From the NCBI RefSeq assembly GCF_013423485.1, contig NZ_JABFFR010000028.1, forward strand, positions 97,432-161,431: a stretch of 64,000 nucleotides of DNA. Reading direction: 5' to 3'. Below, piece after piece: positions 58,622 to 64,000 of this stretch (the first letter of the stretch is position 1; every line of letters starts with the position of its first letter). Source of the stretch: Azospirillum oleiclasticum. Lineage in GTDB: Bacteria; Pseudomonadota; Alphaproteobacteria; Azospirillales; Azospirillaceae. The notes below the pieces were generated by a model that saw only the letters and a list, made by a program, of their open reading frames with translations, was not told where the DNA came from and searched no databases. Made by a program: the position numbers and the translations under genes.

Positions 58622-60505
58622 ATGACCGAGGAACGGCTCAGTTTTCAGGCCGAGGTCAGCCGCCTGCTCGACATCGTCGCGCACTCGCTCTACAGCGAGA
58701 AGGAGGTCTTCCTGCGGGAGCTGGTCTCCAACGCTTCCGACGCCTGCGACCGGCTCCGCTACGCCGCGCTTACCCAGCCCGAGCTGTCGGCTGACGACCC
58801 GGCGCTCAAGGTGCGGCTGATCGTTGACAAGGACGCGCGCACCCTCACGGTCGCCGACAACGGGATCGGCATGAACCGGGAGGATCTGGTCGAGAATCTC
58901 GGCACCATCGCGAGGTCCGGCACCGGCGCCTTCCTGCGCCAGCTCAGCGGCGACGCCAAGAAGGACGTCAGCCTGATCGGCCAGTTCGGCGTCGGCTTCT
59001 ACTCCGCTTTCATGGTCGCCGACCGCGTCACCGTCACCACCCGCAAAGCCGGGGAAAGCCAAGGCTGGCGCTGGGAAAGCGACGGCAAGGGCGAGTTCAC
59101 CGTGGGCGAGGCGGCGGACGCCGCCCGTGGCACCCGCGTGACCCTGCACCTGCGCGACGGCGACGACGAGTATCTGGAGGAGCACCGCCTCTCCGCCATC
59201 GTCCGCAAGTATTCCGACCACATCGCCCTTCCCATCCTGTTCGGCGAGGGTGACGAGGCCAAGACGCTGAACAGCGCGTCGGCCCTGTGGATGCGCTCGA
59301 AGAGCGAGGTCACGGCGGAGCAGTACAAGGAGTTCTATCACCACGTCGGCCACGCCTTCGACGACCCGTGGCTGACCCTGCACTGGCGGGCCGAGGGCGC
59401 CATCGAGTACACGAACCTGCTGTTCGTCCCGACCTCCAAGCCTTTCGACCTGTTCGACCCCAAGCGCGCGCACCGGGTGAAGCTCTACGTCCGCCGCGTC
59501 TTCATCACCGAGGGGGCGGAGGGGCTGCTGCCGCCTTACCTGCGCTTCCTGAAGGGGGTGGTGGACAGCGAGGATCTGCCGCTCAACATCAGCCGCGAGA
59601 TGCTCCAGCACAACCCGATGCTGGCGAAGATCCGCTCCGGCATCGTGCGGCGCGTGCTGTCGGAGCTGAACCGCAAGGCGAACGACGCCGAATCCAAGGA
59701 GGCCTATGAGGGCTTCTGGGAGAATTTCGGCGCGGTGCTGAAGGAAGGCGTCTACGACGACTACGAGCACCGCGACGATCTGTTGAAGCTGATGCGCTTC
59801 CGCACCACCGCCGGCGACGGTCTGGTGTCTCTGGAGGAGTATGTCGGCCGCATGAAGGAGGGGCAGGAGGCGATCTTCACCATCTCCGGCGACGACATCG
59901 ACAGCCTGCTGAAGAGCCCGCAGCTCGAGGGCTTCCGCGCCAAGGGCGTGGAGGTTCTGCTGCTGACCGACGCGGTGGACGAGTTCTGGGTGCCCGCCGT
60001 CGGTGCCTACAAGGAGAAGCCCTTCAAGTCCGTCACCCGCGGTGGGGCCGAGCTCGGCAAGATCAAGGCCGCCGACAAGCCCGAAGACAAGCCGGAGGAG
60101 ACGCCGGCCGAGGGCGGGCTGACCGACCTGCTGGCGCTGCTGAAGCTGGCGCTGGGCGAGGAGGTGAAGGACGTCCGCAAGTCCGAACGCCTGACCGACA
60201 GCGCCGTCTGCCTCGTCGCCGACGACAACGACATGGACATGCATCTGGAGCGGCTGTTGAAGCAGCACAAGCAGCTCGGCATGGGCATGGGGCCGTCCAA
60301 GCGCATCCTGGAGGTCAACCCCGGCCACCCGCTGATCAAGCGGCTGGGCGAGCTGGCGACGCGGGAGGGGGCTGCGACCGGGCTGGACGACGCTGCGTGG
60401 CTGCTGCTCGACCAGGCCCGCATCGTCGAGGGCGAGCCCCTTCCCGACCCCGCCGCCTTCGCCCGCCGGCTGGCTTCGGTGATGGCGCGGGGGGTGTCGC
60501 TGTAA
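58622..60505 (+). CDS. htpG: Molecular chaperone HtpG (Hsp90)
   Basis: A 627-residue ATP-dependent chaperone dimer. The N-terminal GHKL ATPase shows ELVSNASDACDRLRY, DNGIGMNRED and GQFGVGFYSAFMVADRV. The middle domain has NLLFVPTSKPFDLFDPKR and RGVVDSEDLPLN-like segments (here GVVDSEDLPLNISREMLQ). The C-terminal dimerisation domain is complete. Length and motifs are normal. A nested palindrome covers the promoter region. Confidence 0.97.
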   Translation: MTEERLSFQAEVSRLLDIVAHSLYSEKEVFLRELVSNASDACDRLRYAALTQPELSADDPALKVRLIVDKDARTLTVADNGIGMNREDLVENLGTIARSGTGAFLRQLSGDAKKDVSLIGQFGVGFYSAFMVADRVTVTTRKAGESQGWRWESDGKGEFTVGEAADAARGTRVTLHLRDGDDEYLEEHRLSAIVRKYSDHIALPILFGEGDEAKTLNSASALWMRSKSEVTAEQYKEFYHHVGHAFDDPWLTLHWRAEGAIEYTNLLFVPTSKPFDLFDPKRAHRVKLYVRRVFITEGAEGLLPPYLRFLKGVVDSEDLPLNISREMLQHNPMLAKIRSGIVRRVLSELNRKANDAESKEAYEGFWENFGAVLKEGVYDDYEHRDDLLKLMRFRTTAGDGLVSLEEYVGRMKEGQEAIFTISGDDIDSLLKSPQLEGFRAKGVEVLLLTDAVDEFWVPAVGAYKEKPFKSVTRGGAELGKIKAADKPEDKPEETPAEGGLTDLLALLKLALGEEVKDVRKSERLTDSAVCLVADDNDMDMHLERLLKQHKQLGMGMGPSKRILEVNPGHPLIKRLGELATREGAATGLDDAAWLLLDQARIVEGEPLPDPAAFARRLASVMARGVSL

Positions 60506-60783
60506 GACGGTTCCGTGACTCTCACCCCCTTGACAGTGTCCGCGAAGAGGAGCACGCTTCCATCCATAGAACGAACGGTCGAGGTGAACACGGCAAGACA
60601 CATCCGAGAACTCTGGCACCGGCCGGAGGTTGATGAGAACCAGTCATTCCGTAGCTTGGAGGGTGATAACTGTCATGACTCCGCCTGCGCATGTTCGGTG
60701 ACGGTAACGAAAGCCGTCAACACATCTTCGGATCAACTTGCCTGACCGACGTCAGGATCACGGAAGCCTAAGCGCAACCGCAT
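60506..60783. other. Gap downstream of htpG without a supported gene
   Basis: With the following terminator and leader the gap to 60881 is 376 bp. The sequence is less GC-rich than average and has a different word use. A frame from 60515 (MTLTPLTVSAKRSTLP...) is open for 76 codons but has no ribosome-binding site or homology that I recognise. A short hairpin CCTGAC/GTCAGG lies at 60741-60756. It may be the remains of a transferred segment. Confidence 0.4.
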
Positions 60784-60814
60784 GAAGCCCCCAGCGCATT
60801 GCGCCGGGGGCTTC
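60784..60814 (+). terminator. Terminator hairpin before the HEPN gene
   Basis: GAAGCCCCC (60784-60792) pairs with GGGGGCTTC (60806-60814), and the loop itself can form GCGC-ATT-GCGC. It is followed by GTTGCGTTG. It would end transcription from the htpG side and isolate the HEPN/MNT pair. Confidence 0.65.
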
Positions 60815-60881
60815 GTTGCGTTGTGGAACAGGTTTTGACAGGCCAGGGCGCCGTGGCCCATTGTGGCGTGCGGAGGGATCG

Positions 60882-61298
60882 ATGGTCATGGATCGCGCAA
60901 CGGCGTGGCTGCGGCAGGCGACGAGCGATCTTGCCCAGGCGCAGGATTCGCATGCCGCCGGACGCTACGAATGGGCCTGTTACGCGGCTTCTCAAGCTGG
61001 TGAGAAGGCGCTCAAGGCCGGCCTCATCGCCTTGGGTGCGGAGGCGATCTGGGGTCACAATCTGGCGGCTCTCCTCGATCGCCTGAATCGCGAGGCGGGT
61101 CTAGCGAAAGACCCCGCGTTGTTGGACGACGCTCGCATACTGACCCAATTCAACACACTTGCGCGCTATCCGGTCGGCGACGAAGCCGTGGCGCCGACCG
61201 ATTCGATGACCCGGTCGCAGGCAGAGGGCGCCATCGCCGCCGCTGAACGCATGTTGACGATGGTGACACGCGATGTCTGTTCCGCTCCTCCTCTCTGA
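60882..61298 (+). CDS. HEPN-domain protein, toxin-like partner
   Basis: A 138-residue HEPN protein (MVMDRATAWLRQATSDLAQA...). DSHAAGRYEWACYAASQAGEKALKAGL and the ending RYPVGDE match the Pfam HEPN group found with MNT nucleotidyltransferases. The RNase motif R-x4-6-H of classical HepT toxins is not visible, since the final block reads RYPVGDEAV. The ATG at 60882 has GGAGG five bases upstream; a second ATG two codons later is too far. The gene overlaps the next one by 26 bp. Together they look like a HEPN/MNT toxin-antitoxin pair. Confidence 0.82.
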   Translation: MVMDRATAWLRQATSDLAQAQDSHAAGRYEWACYAASQAGEKALKAGLIALGAEAIWGHNLAALLDRLNREAGLAKDPALLDDARILTQFNTLARYPVGDEAVAPTDSMTRSQAEGAIAAAERMLTMVTRDVCSAPPL

Positions 61299-61638
61299 AC
61301 GCGCCATGGCGGTGCGCCGGAGACGGCGAGCCGAACTCATCGATGCGCTGCGTACGACCCTTGCCGCCGCCCCGCCCCACGGCGTCCGCGTCGTCCGCCT
61401 GTTCGGGTCCTGGGCGCGCGGCGACTTCGACGGCCGTTCCGACATCGACCTGCTGGTGACGACCGACGACGGAGTCGCCTTCGATGGCCGCGACCTTCCC
61501 CATGCCGAGCGGCTGGACGTGGTCACGGTTACGGCCGACCGCCTCGAACGCCTGCTGGCGTCAGGGCATTCCTTCTACGGGCCGGCGCTGAACGAGGCGG
61601 TGACCTTGTACGAGCGCGGGGACGGCATGCCCCGCTGA
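61273..61638 (+). CDS. MNT-type nucleotidyltransferase, antitoxin-like partner
   Basis: A 121-residue minimal nucleotidyltransferase. The G-S-x10-D-x-D motif is intact: LFGSWARGDFDGRSDIDLLV. In known pairs MntA adds AMP groups to the HEPN toxin and silences it. The basic start (MAVRRRRRAEL) after residue 11 may be the real N-terminus. It follows and overlaps the HEPN gene. Next comes ispG, 95 bp downstream, on the same strand. Confidence 0.85.
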   Translation: MSVPLLLSERAMAVRRRRRAELIDALRTTLAAAPPHGVRVVRLFGSWARGDFDGRSDIDLLVTTDDGVAFDGRDLPHAERLDVVTVTADRLERLLASGHSFYGPALNEAVTLYERGDGMPR

Positions 61639-61733
61639 ACCCTTGCCAAGCCCGCCCGCCATACGCACTTCTGGGCTGGGCGCGTGTGCGCTATAACGCG
61701 CCCGTCCCCGGTGACCGCCCGAAGGCCAAGCCC

Positions 61734-62888
61734 ATGAGCAGTGTCCGCCCCTACCGTCAGATCCACCGCCGCAAGTCCCGCCAGATCCGCGTCGGCAACG
61801 TGCTGGTCGGCGGCGATGCACCGATCTCGGTGCAGACGATGACCAACACGCCGACCCCCGACGTGAAGGCGACGGTGGAGCAGATCCTGGCGGCCGAGCG
61901 GGTGGGGGCGGACATCGTGCGCGTCTCCTGCCCCGACGTGGAATCGACGCAGGCGCTGAAGGAGATCGTGCGGCAGGTCAACGTGCCGGTCGTCGCCGAC
62001 ATCCATTTCCACTACAAGCGCGCCATCGAGGCGGCGCAGGCTGGGGCGGCCTGCCTGCGCATCAACCCCGGCAACATCGGCTCCGCCGACCGCGTGCGCG
62101 AGGTGGTGAAGGCCGCCAAGGACCATGGCTGTTCCATGCGCATCGGCGTCAACGCCGGCTCGCTGGAGCAGGACCTGCTGGAGAAATACGGCGAGCCCTG
62201 CCCCGAGGCGATGGTGGAGAGCGCGCTTGACCACGCGAAGATCCTGGAGGACCACGACTTCCGGGAGTTCAAGATCTCGGTCAAGGCGTCCGACGTGTTC
62301 CTCGCCGTCGCCGCTTATCAGGGCTTGGCAGAGGCCTGCGACTACCCACTGCACATCGGCATCACCGAAGCGGGCGGCCTGCGCGCCGGCACCGTGAAGT
62401 CGTCCATCGGGCTCGGCATGCTGCTGTGGTCGGGCATCGGCGACACCATCCGCGTGTCGCTGTCGGCCGACCCGACGGAGGAGGTGCTGGTCGGCTACGA
62501 CATGCTGAAGACGCTGGGGCTGCGGCGGCGCGGGGTGACGGTCATCTCCTGCCCGTCCTGCGCCCGCCAGCGCTTCGACGTCATCAGGACGGTGGAGGTG
62601 CTGGAGCAGCGCCTCGCCCACATCACCACGCCGATGACGGTGTCGGTGATCGGCTGCATCGTCAACGGCCCCGGCGAGGCGCGGGAGACCGACATCGGCT
62701 TCACCGGCGGCGGCAACGGCGTGCACCAGGTCTACATCGCCGGCCAGCCGCACCACCGCCTGCAGAACGAGGAGATCGTCGGCCACCTCGTCTCGCTGGT
62801 CGAGCGGAAGGCCGCCGAGCTGGAAGCCGCCAAGGCCGCCGCCGAGGCCGCGGAGACGGCGGGGGATACCGTGGTGGCCGCCGAGTGA
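61734..62888 (+). CDS. ispG: 4-hydroxy-3-methylbut-2-en-1-yl diphosphate synthase (IspG/GcpE)
   Basis: A 384-residue [4Fe-4S] enzyme of the non-mevalonate isoprenoid pathway. It converts MEcPP to HMBPP. PISVQTMTNTPTPDVKATVEQI, LRINPGNIG, SVKASDVFLAV and the cluster ligands in VISCPSCARQRFD and VIGCIVNGPGEARETDIG are intact. The ATG at 61734 (MSSVRPYRQ) matches the alphaproteobacterial N-terminus. A TATAAC box at 61692 could be its -10. The Ala/Glu-rich tail (~365-384) is extra. Confidence 0.96.
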   Translation: MSSVRPYRQIHRRKSRQIRVGNVLVGGDAPISVQTMTNTPTPDVKATVEQILAAERVGADIVRVSCPDVESTQALKEIVRQVNVPVVADIHFHYKRAIEAAQAGAACLRINPGNIGSADRVREVVKAAKDHGCSMRIGVNAGSLEQDLLEKYGEPCPEAMVESALDHAKILEDHDFREFKISVKASDVFLAVAAYQGLAEACDYPLHIGITEAGGLRAGTVKSSIGLGMLLWSGIGDTIRVSLSADPTEEVLVGYDMLKTLGLRRRGVTVISCPSCARQRFDVIRTVEVLEQRLAHITTPMTVSVIGCIVNGPGEARETDIGFTGGGNGVHQVYIAGQPHHRLQNEEIVGHLVSLVERKAAELEAAKAAAEAAETAGDTVVAAE

Positions 62889-63000
62889 CGCGGCTTTGTG
62901 CTTGTTGACCCGCATCCATCTGTGGTCATGTGTGAACGGGGTTCCATCCCGCGGCGCCGGGGTTCGCACGGCTGACTGAGCCGCGGCAGCGGGTTGCGGC

Positions 63001-64000
63001 GTGATCACCAGCTATTTCGTCATCGGCGCCAATCACCGGACCAGTTCGGGCGCACTGCGCGACCGGCTCGCGACCGAGGAGGTCGAGACGCCGGAGCTGC
63101 TGGAGCGCCTGCGCGGTCTCGGCTTCGACCAGGCGCTGTGGCTCAGCACCTGCGACCGGGTCGAGCTGCACGCCGCCCACAGCCGCCCGCTGGAAGCGGC
63201 GCTGGCCGCCGCCGGATGCATGGCCGAGCGCGCCGGGCTGGAAGCGGCGGACTTGTCGGGCCAGCTTTTCACCCTGACGGGTGCCGCCGCGGTGCGCCAT
63301 CTCTTCGCCGTCGCCTGCTCGCTGGACAGCCAGGTGGTGGGGGAGCCGCATGTGCTGGGGCAGGTCAAGGCCGCCCACCGCATGGCGTCCTCGGCCGGCC
63401 TGACCGGGCCGGAGCTGGAGGCCGAGCTGCAGGCCGCCTACGCCACCGCCAAGCGCGTGCGCAGCGAAACGCCGATCGCCGAGGGCGCTACCTCCATCGT
63501 CGCCGCGGCGGTCCAGGTCGCCCGCGACGTGCACGGCGATCTGAAGCGTGTCTCCGCCCTGGTGCTCGGCACCGGGGACATGGGGGCGATGGTGCTGGAC
63601 GGTCTGCGCGAGGCCGGGCTGGAGCGGGTGACGGTCGCCGCCCCCGTGGACCGCCGGGCGGAGGCGGCGGCCCGCCGGACGGGCGGCCACTTCGTCCGCT
63701 GGGACGATCTGGAGCAGGCGCTGCCCACCGCCGACATCGTGGTGGCGGCGGTCGGGCTCGGCCGCTATGTGCTGACGGGCGCGATGATGGACGCGGCGAT
63801 GAGACGCCGCCGGCGCCGCCCGGTCTTCGTGGTGGACACCGGCGTGCCGGCCGACGTGGAGCCGGGGGTGGCCGATCTGCGCGAGGCCTTCGTCTACGAT
63901 CTTGCCGATCTGGAGCGTGTGGCGCTCGCCGGCCGGGTGGGGCGGGAGGCGGCGGCGCGCGCCGCCTGGGCCATCGTCGACGAGGCGGTGAACGCCTTCG
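63001..64000 (+). CDS. hemA: Glutamyl-tRNA reductase, cut by window end
   Basis: The first enzyme of the C5 route to 5-aminolevulinate: it reduces glutamyl-tRNA to glutamate-1-semialdehyde with NADPH. The start is GTG (MITSYFVIGANHRTSSG) at 63001. The catalytic Cys51 lies in LSTCDRVEL (usually STCNR). GEPHVLGQVKAAH, the Rossmann motif VLGTGDMGA (~190) and the helical C-terminal RAAWAIVDEAVNAF follow. 333 codons are visible and the end is missing. The Asp in place of Asn next to Cys51 is unusual. Most alphaproteobacteria use the Shemin (C4) enzyme instead, so this gene is notable. Confidence 0.92.
   Translation, partial: MITSYFVIGANHRTSSGALRDRLATEEVETPELLERLRGLGFDQALWLSTCDRVELHAAHSRPLEAALAAAGCMAERAGLEAADLSGQLFTLTGAAAVRHLFAVACSLDSQVVGEPHVLGQVKAAHRMASSAGLTGPELEAELQAAYATAKRVRSETPIAEGATSIVAAAVQVARDVHGDLKRVSALVLGTGDMGAMVLDGLREAGLERVTVAAPVDRRAEAAARRTGGHFVRWDDLEQALPTADIVVAAVGLGRYVLTGAMMDAAMRRRRRRPVFVVDTGVPADVEPGVADLREAFVYDLADLERVALAGRVGREAAARAAWAIVDEAVNAF

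Noticed and set aside
60515..60745. 76-residue open frame after htpG
   Set aside because: No ribosome-binding site, no known domain, and codon use unlike neighbours.

Overview
This 64 kb window is chromosomal DNA from a high-GC alphaproteobacterium of the order Rhodospirillales, most likely Azospirillum or a close relative. The main pointers are a GlnZ-type PII gene directly followed by an aminotransferase gene (an arrangement known from Azospirillum brasilense), an RpoH-type sigma factor, CarD, FtsK, and very GC-rich codon use throughout. Genes are densely packed on both strands. I see no insertion sequence, prophage, CRISPR array or rRNA operon.

Layout. 1-12.3 kb: the 3' end of lepA, two small or exported proteins, an HD-GYP response regulator, a class A penicillin-binding protein, a SpoU rRNA/tRNA methyltransferase, an SDR oxidoreductase, a patatin/beta-barrel outer-membrane phospholipase, three tRNA genes (Asp, Gly, Thr) and an MFS drug exporter. 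12.5-16 kb: a glycosyltransferase with a Wzx-like flippase, and an alpha/beta hydrolase. 16-17.3 kb (minus strand): cspA, a strong terminator, two small charged proteins and infC, whose natural start codon is ATA. 17.5-25 kb: a ubiquinone hydroxylase, a parS-like 16-mer, glnZ, dapC, ftsK and an RsbW-like kinase fused to a GNAT domain. 25-29.4 kb (minus): a nucleotide-sugar operon (rfbF, epimerase, two zinc-finger C-methyltransferases). 29.7-36.9 kb: two unknown proteins, rhlE, a Gly/Ser/Thr-rich exported protein, a HerA-like ATPase, mug, a small charged protein, gshB and a SirB1-type protein. 37-45.8 kb: yraN/rsmI divergent from an LpoA-like lipoprotein, proline iminopeptidase, an SNase-like protein, a histidine phosphatase, an M48 protease, a DUF938 methyltransferase, phnA and a YbfB-type transporter. 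45.9-51.1 kb: a LysR regulator, fdxA, carD, a degenerate metallophosphoesterase, a methyltransferase and an rpoH paralogue. 51.1-58.5 kb: an adenylate cyclase overlapping terC, an Hsp15-like S4 protein, a Suv3-like helicase and a periplasmic protein. 58.6-64 kb: htpG, a HEPN/MNT pair, ispG and a glutamyl-tRNA reductase (hemA) cut by the window end.

How the genes work together. Most of the window is housekeeping: translation (lepA, infC, tRNAs, rsmI, SpoU methylase), cell division and envelope (ftsK, PBP1a, LpoA-like protein, flippase, patatin), stress (cspA, rpoH, htpG, hslR, rhlE, gshB, carD), nitrogen sensing (glnZ) and isoprenoid/tetrapyrrole synthesis (ispG, hemA). Less ordinary elements are the ATA start of infC behind a cspA terminator, the parS-like 16-mer, the kinase-acetyltransferase fusion, the branched-sugar operon, the pseudo-phosphatase beside carD, the cyclase-terC overlap, the HEPN/MNT pair and several large palindromes at stress-gene promoters. 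I found no convincing wholly new multi-gene system; the best candidates are listed with tests.
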